A stretch of DNA of 64,000 bases from Tritrichomonas musculus (taxonomy: Eukaryota > Parabasalia > Tritrichomonadida > Tritrichomonadidae): assembly GCA_039105265.1 (NCBI GenBank), contig JAPFFF010000030.1, forward strand, positions 248,001 through 312,000, in the 5' to 3' direction. Under the pieces are notes generated by a model that ran no database searches, was not told the origin of the DNA, and saw only the letters and a list, made by a program, of their open reading frames with translations. Shown here piece after piece: positions 48,858-58,114 of this stretch. How positions within the stretch are numbered: position 1 is the first letter of the stretch; each line of letters begins with the position of its first letter. Made by a program: the position numbers and the translations under genes.

Positions 48858-49296
48858 AACATAACAACCTCTCAATTTCATTCAATTTTCCAAACTTATT
48901 GAATGCAAACGATAATACTATTTTTATTGAAATTTTTAGATTCTCATGTTTATTTTTTATACAATCAATTTATTTAATAAGTATATCTTTGAAAATAGCA
49001 TATTAATAAATCAAATTTATTTTAATATTATTTTAAAAATATATTTTTATTTCATTTAAATGATTTAAGATTAATTTAATCGAATTTGATATTAAATTTT
49101 ATTTTATAAATAATTATCCATTAAATTTAATTGAAAAATTGAAAAAAATTGAGTCTTCAGAAAATCAAACACCACTTTTTCAGGGGAAATTTAAAAGAGC
49201 CCTCAAATATTCTATATCATGTTGACTGTTCAACTCAAATATATATTGGTCCAATTCAAATGTTGAAGGCAATTTTAAAAAGTTTCTATGTTTAAT
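48858..49296. other. ~440-bp segment unique to the right arm
   Basis: AT-rich, non-coding, without clear inverted ends or target duplication. At the matching place the left arm has only about 12 bp. It replaces the immediate upstream sequence of amylase copy 2 down to the ATATCATTTTT initiator-like motif. Confidence 0.7.
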
Positions 49297-49308
49297 ATCA
49301 TTTTTAAA

Positions 49309-51318
49309 ATGGAAGAAATGCATGATCAACCTTTGATTTCAAATCAAAGCACACAAAGCAGCAAGAAAAATTCAATTAAAAAGTATGTTTCACTTGCATT
49401 ATGCGTTTCAGTAGGTCTTCTTGTTGGAGTTTTAATTGGATATTTTTCATTCCGAAATCAAGGAACCAAATCCACAGAATCTGGAGTGCTCTCTCGTAAA
49501 TATTCAATTCAACCAAACACAGCCAATGTTTCACGTGCATATTCCACATATTCAACCAAGCAAGAATGCACGATATTAGATTCCTTCAGCTGCCCAGATC
49601 AATCATACAATGCGCCAGGCGACATGCCAGAGAAATGGGCCAATCACTTGTGGAACACTCCCAAGCGAGGAGAATCAGATTGGAAACCAGGATATCAAGA
49701 TATGTCAACATTAGTTGGCTATGCACGCCAAACCTATTCAGCGGGACGAAAGAGCTGCACAGTTACAATTATTACCAAGACACATCATGCTCTTGATCTT
49801 ACCTACTACTTTGATGGCGTTGCACAAAAAGAAAACACGAAAGTTTATGACTCATCATACACAGGCCTTGCGAAAGTTAAAATTGTAGCAGCGACAGGCG
49901 AAACACTTGAACTTGATGAACTCGATTTCATATGGAACATTGAGCCACTTAAGCAACGATCAGGCGATTATCGTAATGGAAAGAAAGGCGCGATTGTCGA
50001 GATGTTTGGCTGGCCAGATGATGACATTGCACAAGAATGCAAGCACATTGCAGAAGCAGGCTATTTGGGCGTCAAAGTATTCCCACATCAAGAACAAGTC
50101 ATGTCGACGCAGCCATTTGAAAATGAATTGAATCCATGGTATTTCATGTATCAGCCAGTTTCATATCGTCTTCAAGGTCGTATGGGAACACGTTCACAAT
50201 TGCGAAATATGATCAAGACATGTCGTTCTTATGGTGTCCGTGTTTATGCGGATGCCGTTGTTAATCATATGTCAGGAGGAGGAAACGATGCACAAGAACA
50301 TAGGAATCCAAACGCAGCATGCACTTATTGGCCAGGAAAACAATCTTCCGCAGAAGATTCACAATCACCTTATTACACACCTTCTTATACGTTTGGTACG
50401 AACTCTTGGGGCGAACCACGAAATGTCCTTGAATATCCAGCTGTTCCTTATGGACCAATGGACTTCCATTGTGATAAAGCATGCAATTCTTGGGCTGATC
50501 CAATGAATTTGAATACAGGATGGTTGACAGGTCTTACAGATTTGGACACAAGCAAAGAATATGTTCGTCAAAGAATTGCAGATTATTTCGTTGATTTACT
50601 TTCTATCGGTATCACCGGTTTCCGTGTTGATGCAGCGAAGCACATTCATCCAAAGGATTTGGCAGCGATCTTTAAGAAATTCAAAGATGGAATGGGTGGA
50701 GATTTACCTGAGGACTGGTTCACATGGTTGGAAGTTTTGACCGGTGGTGAATCTCAACTTTTAATGGGAGATTCAGAATACTCTTTCTCTACTTACTTCG
50801 AGAACCAAATGAAAGATCAAGGTTTGACAGCGGAAGATATCGATAAGGTAAAGATTTGGTGGAGCGGTTATCCAGTAGAACCTTGGAATGATGGTGGTCG
50901 TGTTGCGATGACAAGAAAAGTTATCCAAAACGATGATCATGATCAACAAAATGATGGATCTTCTTCTAGAGATATGCACGCACAAGGTTGTGTTCTTGTT
51001 AAAGGCTGTGCTCCTGACACTCATCGTGCTTTCGAAGTCCACTTGTTCGAGAATCCAGATGGTGCCAAAGATAATGATAACGACTATCCAATCAGGATGG
51101 TTCTTTCTTCTTATTACTTCGAAAATGGAGTGAAATCAATTCCAGATGGAAAGAGTGACTGCAGCCTTTGCAAGACGACATGTGAAACTTGCAAATCTCG
51201 CTCTTACATCAAGGCTTATGAAGAAAATGGAAAGGCATATAGTGGCACTGGTTATACACGAGTTCACCGTGATCCAACGATCATTGCAGCAATGAGGAAA
51301 TGGATGCATATTCAGTAA
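49309..51318 (+). CDS. Membrane-anchored alpha-amylase (GH13), copy 2
   Basis: 669 residues from MEEMHDQPL, almost the same protein as copy 1; the one clear amino-acid difference I see is Asp for Glu in CAPDTHRAFE. The type II anchor, beta-rich N-terminal part and all four GH13 motifs are intact (Asp ~441, Glu ~475, Asp ~545), so both copies should be active. Nucleotide differences are mostly silent, pointing to recent duplication or ongoing gene conversion with purifying selection. Its upstream region differs from copy 1 by a ~440-bp segment, so expression of the two may differ (inference). It converges with the kinase-enolase gene 67 bp downstream. Confidence 0.93.
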   Translation: MEEMHDQPLISNQSTQSSKKNSIKKYVSLALCVSVGLLVGVLIGYFSFRNQGTKSTESGVLSRKYSIQPNTANVSRAYSTYSTKQECTILDSFSCPDQSYNAPGDMPEKWANHLWNTPKRGESDWKPGYQDMSTLVGYARQTYSAGRKSCTVTIITKTHHALDLTYYFDGVAQKENTKVYDSSYTGLAKVKIVAATGETLELDELDFIWNIEPLKQRSGDYRNGKKGAIVEMFGWPDDDIAQECKHIAEAGYLGVKVFPHQEQVMSTQPFENELNPWYFMYQPVSYRLQGRMGTRSQLRNMIKTCRSYGVRVYADAVVNHMSGGGNDAQEHRNPNAACTYWPGKQSSAEDSQSPYYTPSYTFGTNSWGEPRNVLEYPAVPYGPMDFHCDKACNSWADPMNLNTGWLTGLTDLDTSKEYVRQRIADYFVDLLSIGITGFRVDAAKHIHPKDLAAIFKKFKDGMGGDLPEDWFTWLEVLTGGESQLLMGDSEYSFSTYFENQMKDQGLTAEDIDKVKIWWSGYPVEPWNDGGRVAMTRKVIQNDDHDQQNDGSSSRDMHAQGCVLVKGCAPDTHRAFEVHLFENPDGAKDNDNDYPIRMVLSSYYFENGVKSIPDGKSDCSLCKTTCETCKSRSYIKAYEENGKAYSGTGYTRVHRDPTIIAAMRKWMHIQ

Positions 51319-51385
51319 AAAAAAATATTTTTTATTTGATTTATTCATTTTTTTTTAATAATATTAAAAGAATGAATGACTTTTT

Positions 51386-53518
51386 TTACCATGAGTTTGG
51401 ACATGATTCATATAGATTATTAGCTTTAAGATATTCGTAGATTTGTAAAAGACGGGTGTATTTCTGAACACATTCACCTCTGGCTGGTGCACCTGCTTTA
51501 ATTTGTTGTGCTCCAATAGCAACTGATAGGTCAGCGATGAGTGAATCGCATGTATCATAAGCACGGCTAGAAACTACAACACGCTGCTGAGCATCAAAAG
51601 CAATACGAGATGCATTCATAGCTTCACTTATCGTGCCAAAATTGTTAACTTTTAGAAGAAGTGCATTACACAATTTACTTTTAAGTCCTTTGGAGATTGC
51701 ATTTATTTTGAAAAGATAATCACCAACAAGTTGGCATTTTGATCCAATTTCAGCATTTAGTTTTTGCCAGTGTTTGTGGTCATCTTTGTCGAGGCCATCT
51801 TCAATTGAACAGATGCTTGGGTGAAGTGAGATGAGTTTTTTCCAGTACTTGATCATTTCATCGCCGGTCTTTACAACTCCAACTTCAACTTCGTAAAGTT
51901 TTTTGGTGCTATCATAGAAGTTGGAAGCAGCAGCATCAATACATATACGAATATCTTCTCCTGGTTCGAAACCTGCTTCACTTATGGCTTGCTCAATGTT
52001 ATCTAAAGTTTCATCTGGCGTATTCAAGCATGGTCCAAAGCCACCTTCTTTTCCAATATTTTTAGCTGGAAAACCAAATTTCTTGATAAGAATGTTTGAA
52101 AGTTTATGGTAAACTTCAGCAGCAATACGAAGCTGATCTGGAAATTCATATTTTTTACTTATCACTATCATGAAATCTTGCAATTTTAAATATCCACCAG
52201 CATGCCTCGCACTTTCTATCATGCAGAAGCATGGTGATGGAATGTGGAATTTCTTTGGCACTTTGTCACCCCAGAATTGGCGTGCTAGAAACTGGAACAC
52301 TTCAACTCTTTGAAGGTGAGCTGCAGCCTCTGCAAGGGCAAATGATGTGGCTGTTATTGCGTTTCCTCCGATTTTTTCTTTGAGTTCAGTTCCATCAACA
52401 TTCACAAGTTTTTTATCCAGATCACATAAATTATTCAATTTTATTCCCTTGAGTGCAGGACCAAGAATATTTGTAACATTTGATGCAGCAGTTAAAGTTC
52501 CTCTTCCAGCATAACGATTCGATGTAACGTCGAGAACATCACGAGCACCATTGCATATTGCTGAACCTGGAGCTGCTGAACGTCCAGCTAATTCTTCTTT
52601 ACCAAGGTAAATCACATAGACATCTGTTTCAACTGTTGGAATTCCTTGTGAATTGAGAACTTCACGACCAACAAGACGCGAAATTGTTGGAGCTGCAGCA
52701 TGATCTCTAAGAAGGCGGAACAGTTGTCCTATTTTATCATCTGTTGGGTGAGCTTTAACTTCTGCTTTACACTTATCCAGTATTGCTTCATAAGCTTGAT
52801 TTGATTGAGTATTATATTTGCTTGATCTTTCATCATATGATGCAATTTTCTGTTCAAGCAACTTGTTTTTCTTTTTCATTTCAATTAATTCTCTTTCGAG
52901 CTCTTCTTTTTCTTTCTCAACTTTTCTTAATTTGGCTCGTAATATTGGTGCATATTCTTTTACTGATTTCTTTGATAATTCTTCTCTTTCTTTATTCAGT
53001 TTGTTTACATAATGCTGAACTTCTTCTCTGTCAAAGGAATCTTCAAAGTACGAAAAGTCGGTTGTCAATTTTTCATAAATTTCTTCAAAAGAAGGCCGTT
53101 CTTCAACTTTTTGACTCCAGCATTTCGAAATTAAATCTCTCATTTTTTCATTTATGCACTTTTCAAATTTGGGACGATATCCTCTGACAACTTTTTGTAT
53201 AAATGGATAAATAGAAACTTGGCCTAATTCATAATAAGGCCTTTTTCCAGTCAGAATTTCATATGCAATAAGTGAAAAGGCATAAACATCGATTCCTGGG
53301 CCATGATGATCACTATCATCAGTAAGTAATTCAGGAGCCATATATAAAGGTGTGCCAATTTGGCCTGAAATGGTCAATTTATAGGATTTAGTTAAAGAAT
53401 CAGGAAAACACTTTGATAATCCAAAATCACTGACATGTGGATACAAGTATGAGTCTATTAATATGTTTTCTGGCTTTAAATCTCTATGAGCAATGCCATT
53501 TTCATGTAAATATCGCAT
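51386..53518 (-). CDS. Protein kinase (C-lobe)-enolase-like fusion
   Basis: The open frame from the first ATG after an in-frame stop gives 710 residues. Residues 1-175 are a kinase C-lobe with HRDLKPEN, DFG and a MAPEL motif. A coiled coil follows (~180-255). Residues ~273-710 are an enolase-like domain covering the whole fold: TISRLVGREVLNSQGIPTVE, KEGGFGP, CIDAAASNF, SIEDGLDKDD, LLLKVNNFGTISEA and QIKAGAPARGE. Residues equal to yeast Glu211, Asp246, Glu295, Lys345 and Lys396 are kept. The Ser39 loop is replaced (AAPGSAICNG), Glu168 is Asp, one Asp of VGDDL is Tyr, and the SHRSGE His373 site reads SSRAYD. Glycolytic activity is therefore doubtful. The kinase N-lobe lies upstream in the same frame behind one TAA (next entry). 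Confidence 0.85.
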   Translation of the reverse strand: MRYLHENGIAHRDLKPENILIDSYLYPHVSDFGLSKCFPDSLTKSYKLTISGQIGTPLYMAPELLTDDSDHHGPGIDVYAFSLIAYEILTGKRPYYELGQVSIYPFIQKVVRGYRPKFEKCINEKMRDLISKCWSQKVEERPSFEEIYEKLTTDFSYFEDSFDREEVQHYVNKLNKEREELSKKSVKEYAPILRAKLRKVEKEKEELERELIEMKKKNKLLEQKIASYDERSSKYNTQSNQAYEAILDKCKAEVKAHPTDDKIGQLFRLLRDHAAAPTISRLVGREVLNSQGIPTVETDVYVIYLGKEELAGRSAAPGSAICNGARDVLDVTSNRYAGRGTLTAASNVTNILGPALKGIKLNNLCDLDKKLVNVDGTELKEKIGGNAITATSFALAEAAAHLQRVEVFQFLARQFWGDKVPKKFHIPSPCFCMIESARHAGGYLKLQDFMIVISKKYEFPDQLRIAAEVYHKLSNILIKKFGFPAKNIGKEGGFGPCLNTPDETLDNIEQAISEAGFEPGEDIRICIDAAASNFYDSTKKLYEVEVGVVKTGDEMIKYWKKLISLHPSICSIEDGLDKDDHKHWQKLNAEIGSKCQLVGDYLFKINAISKGLKSKLCNALLLKVNNFGTISEAMNASRIAFDAQQRVVVSSRAYDTCDSLIADLSVAIGAQQIKAGAPARGECVQKYTRLLQIYEYLKANNLYESCPNSW

Positions 53519-53905
53519 GGCATCAGCAATGCCAATTATACAAATTATTTTTTTGGTGGAATTCCATTGAGGATTAGAAAATATTGCCTGTAATGAACCA
53601 TTTGGTAGATATTCAGTAATAATCGTAGGATTAATAGAATTATTAAAATAGAAATTAATTCCTTTGAATTTAACTATGGCTGGATGATTAAGTTAATGAA
53701 GTATCACCGATTCTCGTAAAAATAGCATTTGTTCTTTACCGTCAAAATTATCTTGATCTTTAATCATTTTAGCCGCATATTCTTGGTTATCTTTAAGATT
53801 TCTAATCATATAAACGATACCAAAAGAACCTTCACCGAGTTTTTTTTCTGGAGAGTTATAATCACTGGAATTGAAAAAAATCCATTTATAAAATAAACTA
53901 GTCAA
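53519..53905 (-). pseudogene. Kinase N-lobe in frame with the kinase-enolase gene
   Basis: Reads KKLGEGSFGIVYMIRN (glycine loop), EYAAKMIKDQ (VAIK-type Lys), RESVILH, then TAA at 53692-53694, then LNHPAIVKFKGINFYF in the same frame up to the ATG at 53518. The single stop lies where a Gln would fit the family (LHxLNHPAIVKF). No in-frame ATG lies before the glycine loop: the frame runs up to a stop without one. So the gene either has a nonsense mutation and a lost start, or is read in an unusual way. It is head to head with the ankyrin gene at 53948. Confidence 0.75.
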
Positions 53906-53947
53906 AAAATTGAATTGTTTATATGTTTTTCTATTTTTCTAAAAATT

Positions 53948-55114
53948 ATGAGTTCTCAAGAATACTTGGACACAATGAAGGATATTCAAGAAAATATTTT
54001 GTATTTTCTTGAAGAGGGAGCCAATTCAGAAGAAAATTTTCTAATTCTTGAAAGTAAATTTAATGATACAAAAATAAGTGATAATAAGTATTATCTTTTG
54101 TCATTTATGTACTTAATTTCTAAAGTTGGGAATAACAACCATCGTTTTCCCAACTTTTTCACCAAACTCGACAGAATTTTGCTATTTTTCAAAGAAGATA
54201 TCAAAAAATATTTTTCAAATTCAGAAATATTCAATATTTTTAAGAGCAACAAAAGGATTCTTTTATTCCTCATTGAACAACAAATAATAATCATTGATGA
54301 ATATATCGTGAAAAAAATTACAAAGACAGATAAATGCATAAAAGCTAAATACCCACAGTATTTTCAGCCAGAAATTCAGCCATTCATCAATGAACAATGG
54401 TTCCCAAAATATGAGAACAACAAAAAAGAAGAGGAAAATGGATGGATTGAAGAGATAAAGAAAGAATTGCCCGAAAATTTTTATGAAAAGCGAAAGGAAG
54501 GCGAAAATGACAGCCAAATCTGTAAATTAATTCGAAATGACATGATTACTGAATTTGTTGTGTACGTTACTCGAAATAATGTTTCACTTAACTCCAAAAT
54601 TAAACTATCAATTTATGAAACAAATTCATTTTTACTTAAAAAACAGAAAAAATCAAATCAGAATCAAAGATTGACATTGATTGAATATGCTGTATTTTTT
54701 GGTTCAATTCAAATATTCAACTACTTGCGACTTGAAGGTGTTGAATTAAATCCATCAATGTGGCTTTTGGCCATTCATGGTCATAATTCAGAAATAATTC
54801 ACTTTCTGGAAGACAATCATGTTGAATTAAAGGGTGAGTCATACAAACAAGTCTTTTATGAATCAATCAAATGCCACCACAACGACATTGCAAATTACTT
54901 CATGAACAACTTCATGCAAAACAATTACGAAAATTCGCAGTATACAATCAATCAATGTCTCAAATATTATAATTTCACCTTTTTGAAAAGTGAGTCCATT
55001 AGTGAATCTTCATTTTGCAACTTGTGCAAGTACGATTATTGCGCACTTGTTGATATTCGTGTGAAAGACAAAGACATAGATATAAATAAAAAAGAAATTC
55101 CATTATTTTGTTAA
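53948..55114 (+). CDS. DUF3447/ankyrin-family protein
   Basis: 388 residues from MSSQEYLDTMKDIQ; the frame is open upstream but has no earlier ATG of the family. The N-terminal 130 residues (FLEEGANSEENFLILESKF, FFKEDIKKYFSNSEIFNIF) are the conserved start of the huge trichomonad DUF3447 family. Residues ~235-330 are the degenerate ankyrin (DUF3447) block (LTLIEYAVFFGSIQIFNYL, IIHFLEDNHVELKG). It ends DIDINKKEIPLFC, just where relatives normally run into true ankyrin repeats. After ~1.5 kb of repeat array those repeats resume at 56684. The gene is therefore probably truncated by the array rather than complete. Function: protein-binding scaffold (family knowledge), partner unknown. Confidence 0.8.
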   Translation: MSSQEYLDTMKDIQENILYFLEEGANSEENFLILESKFNDTKISDNKYYLLSFMYLISKVGNNNHRFPNFFTKLDRILLFFKEDIKKYFSNSEIFNIFKSNKRILLFLIEQQIIIIDEYIVKKITKTDKCIKAKYPQYFQPEIQPFINEQWFPKYENNKKEEENGWIEEIKKELPENFYEKRKEGENDSQICKLIRNDMITEFVVYVTRNNVSLNSKIKLSIYETNSFLLKKQKKSNQNQRLTLIEYAVFFGSIQIFNYLRLEGVELNPSMWLLAIHGHNSEIIHFLEDNHVELKGESYKQVFYESIKCHHNDIANYFMNNFMQNNYENSQYTINQCLKYYNFTFLKSESISESSFCNLCKYDYCALVDIRVKDKDIDINKKEIPLFC

Positions 55115-55149
55115 TGCAATTTCAATTGATATTCATTTAATTATGTTAA

Positions 55150-56680
55150 AATCATATCTTTTGATGGAATTCAAAATCATATCTTTCAATGAAATTTTGA
55201 TATAATAGTAATTAATAAGACAGCATTATATTTGGCAGTTGAAAAAGAAAACATTGAAATTGTGAAACTTTTATTAACGAATGAGAAACTTGACATCAAT
55301 GTTCTTAATATTTTTCTTAATTTTTTATAAAATATAAAATCATATATTTCAATTACATTCAAAATCATATTTTTCAATGATATTCAAAATCTTTTTTTTT
55401 TAGTTCATTCAAAATCATATTTTTTCAATGATATTCAAAATCATATCTTTAAATGAAATTTTGATATAATAGTAATTAATAAGACAGCATTATATTTGGC
55501 AGTTGAAAAAGAAAACATTGAAATTGTGAAACTTTTATTAACGAATGAGAAACTTGACATCAATGTTCTTAATATTTTTCTTAATTTTTATAAAATATAA
55601 AATCATATCTTTCAATTACATTCAAAATCATATTTTTCAATTACATTCAAAATCATATCTTTCAATTACATTCAAAATCATATTTTTCAATGATATTCAA
55701 AATCATATTTTTAAATGATATTCAAAATCATTTTTTTTTTCAATTACATTCAATATCATATCTTTCAATAACATTCAAAATCATATCTTTCGATGGAATT
55801 CAAAATCATATATTTCGATGGAATTCAAAATCATGTCTTTCAATGAAATTCAAAATCATATCTTTAAATGAAATTTTTATATCATTGTAATTAATAAGAC
55901 AGCATTATATTTGGCAGTTGAAAAAGAAAACATTGAAATAGTGAAACTTTTATTAACGAATGAGAAACTTGACATCAATGTTCTTAATATTTTTCTTAAT
56001 TTTTATAAAATATAAAATCATATATTTCAATTACATTCAAAATCATATTTTTCAATGATATTCAAAATCATATCTTTCAATTACATTCAAAATCATATTT
56101 TTCAATGATATTCAAAATCATATTTTTCAATGATATTCAAAATCATTTTTTTTAAGTTCATTCAAAACATTTTTTTCAATTATATTCAAAATCATATCTT
56201 TCAATATCATTCAAAATCATATCTTTCAATAAAATTCAAAATCATATCTTTCAATGAAATTCAAAATCATGTCTTTCAATGAAATTCAAAATCATATCTT
56301 TAAATGAAATTTTGATATAATAGTAATTAATAAGACAGCATTATATTTGGCAGTTGAAAAAGAAAACATTGAAATAGTGAAACTTTTATTAACGAATAAG
56401 AAACTTGACATCAATGTTCTTAATATTTTTCTTAATTTTTTATAAAATATAAAATCATATCTTTCAATTACATTCAAAATCTTGTTTTTTTAGCTCATTC
56501 AAAATCATATTTTTTTCAATGATATTCAAAATCATATCTTTCAATGATATTCAAAATCATATCTTTCAATGATATTCAAAATAATGTTTTTTAAGTTCAT
56601 TCAAAATCTTTTTTTTTTTCAATATCATTCAATATCATATCTTTCAATAGCATTTAAATCATATCTTTGAATGAAATTTT
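55150..56680. repeat. 25-bp minisatellite with embedded ankyrin-unit copies
   Basis: About forty copies of a ~25-bp unit (ATTCAAAATCATATCTTTCA plus ATGAA) with T-run variants. Four longer modules are embedded at about 55190-55340, 55455-55605, 55870-56014 and 56306-56450. Each encodes KTALYLAVEKENIEIVKLLL then TNEKLDINVLNIFLNF and a stop, that is one ankyrin repeat. A fifth, related unit starts the ORF at 56684. Confidence 0.85.
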
Positions 56681-56683
56681 GAT

Positions 56684-57262
56684 ATGATAATAATTTATAA
56701 AACAGCATTATATTTGGCAATTGAAAAAGGAAACATTGAAATTGTTAAGCTTTTGTTGGCTAATGGAAAGCTTAATATTGATGTATTATATAAATCAGAA
56801 AATCAAAACAAGAAAGAAATAATTCAATTGTCTCCGTTGCTGTTTGCAATTGACCATAACCAAATTGAAATTATTCAATTATTTCTTTCAAATGAGTTTA
56901 TCAATATATCAGGCAAAATTGGTATAAATGACAGATCAAAGAAAACAATATCAGGCAATGGAATCGAGATTTTTGAGCAAACAGCATTATATATGTCTAT
57001 AGAAAAACAAAACATTAATGCAATAAAGTTATTGTTGGCTAGGCCAGATATTGATATTAATGAAAAATCATTCCATCTCTCAGGTAATAATCAAATGGAA
57101 GAGAAGACAGCATTGCATCTTGCAGTTGAAATAGGAAATCCTGAAATAATAAAACTTTTGCTCGATAAGAAAGATATTGATATTAATATTGAAGATAGTC
57201 ATGGAAAAAAGCCAATCGACTATTCTGAAAATCATGAAATTAAGCAATTACTTTCAAAATGA
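56684..57262 (+). CDS. Ankyrin-repeat protein (or 3' half of the split ankyrin gene)
   Basis: 192 residues from an ATG. Four ankyrin repeats are visible: TALYLAIEKGNIEIVKLLLA, SPLLFAIDHNQIEIIQLFLS, TALYMSIEKQNINAIKLLLA and TALHLAVEIGNPEIIKLLLD, with a capping end (KKPIDYSENHEIKQLLSK). The first repeat is the intact relative of the four modules embedded in the array upstream. By family architecture it is the C-terminal part expected after residue 388 of the protein at 53948. It may be expressed alone, but a remnant of a split gene is more likely. Confidence 0.7.
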   Translation: MIIIYKTALYLAIEKGNIEIVKLLLANGKLNIDVLYKSENQNKKEIIQLSPLLFAIDHNQIEIIQLFLSNEFINISGKIGINDRSKKTISGNGIEIFEQTALYMSIEKQNINAIKLLLARPDIDINEKSFHLSGNNQMEEKTALHLAVEIGNPEIIKLLLDKKDIDINIEDSHGKKPIDYSENHEIKQLLSK

Positions 57263-58114
57263 TTTTCTATTCATTTTAAAATGGCATTTAATAAAAATTA
57301 ATTAATTTTTCTTCGTATTACTAGAACACCACTTTTTGGATTTAAATATTGATTTTTTGTACTGATTACACAAAAGAGACTTTTATATGGGCATCCAAAA
57401 ATTGAAAGAAAATTATTTTTTCTCTCAATTTTTTTACTTTTGAGAGAATTAAAAAATAAAATTATTTTTAATCTTTTTATATTTTTACATAAATTTTACC
57501 AAGACTACATACAGCCTAGCGGGAGTCGAGCGAATTTTCTTAATAATTGGATTCATATTTGTCATATTTTATATTCATTAAAATAGTACTATTTTAATAT
57601 AAACAAAAAGATATTAATACTTCTAAATAGTTATATAATATTATATAAAAAGTCATATTCATCAAAATTATATATTTTAAGAGATATTTTGATTTTAATT
57701 AATCAAAATCTTATTTAAAATAAAAATTAATTTATCTATTGAAATATATATTTTAACCAAGTAATTTTTAATTATTTTACAGTTGTTACATATTATTTAT
57801 ATTATTTTATTAAAAAAAATTAGAAATATGAATGCTTAAAGAAATGAAAAAATAAAAATTGAAAGAGTTGAAGATTTTGGTTTTTCAAAAAGGATTCAAC
57901 TAGTCCACTTTTTCTTTCCATACTGCAAAGACCACAAAATAGTAAAATAAAATTATCTTCGAATTAACTGTATATTTTGCAAAAAAATTAAAGCATTAAA
58001 TATTATTAGTTTTATATAAAAATAAAAATATTCTATTTTTGTTCAGAATAACAGTTGCTTCAAGTTTTTTATCCTTATTGAAATTGAATGATTATTTGAA
58101 ATTTTAAAATAAAA
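57263..58114. other. Gap with one copy of a dispersed repeat
   Basis: AT-rich, without a recognised gene. About 57470-57533 is an inverted match to the GC-rich hairpin repeat at 29396-29455 (GTCGAGCG and CTACATACAGCCTAGCGGG here). Confidence 0.55.

Larger units (their letters stand above)
48570..51543. repeat. Right arm of large inverted duplication
   Basis: Inverted copy of 43527-46081. It contains an extra ~440 bp (about 48858-49296) absent from the left arm, located between the conserved upstream region and the start of the amylase gene. Confidence 0.85.

Noticed and set aside
53692-53694. Reassignment of TAA to Gln
   Set aside because: TAA ends many intact genes here (for example 7102-2444, 11880, 36076, 40858), so the code is not changed genome-wide.
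55150-56680. CRISPR-like array of short repeats
   Set aside because: The 25-bp units are tandem or separated by repeated ankyrin modules, not by unique spacers of constant size, and the genome is eukaryotic.
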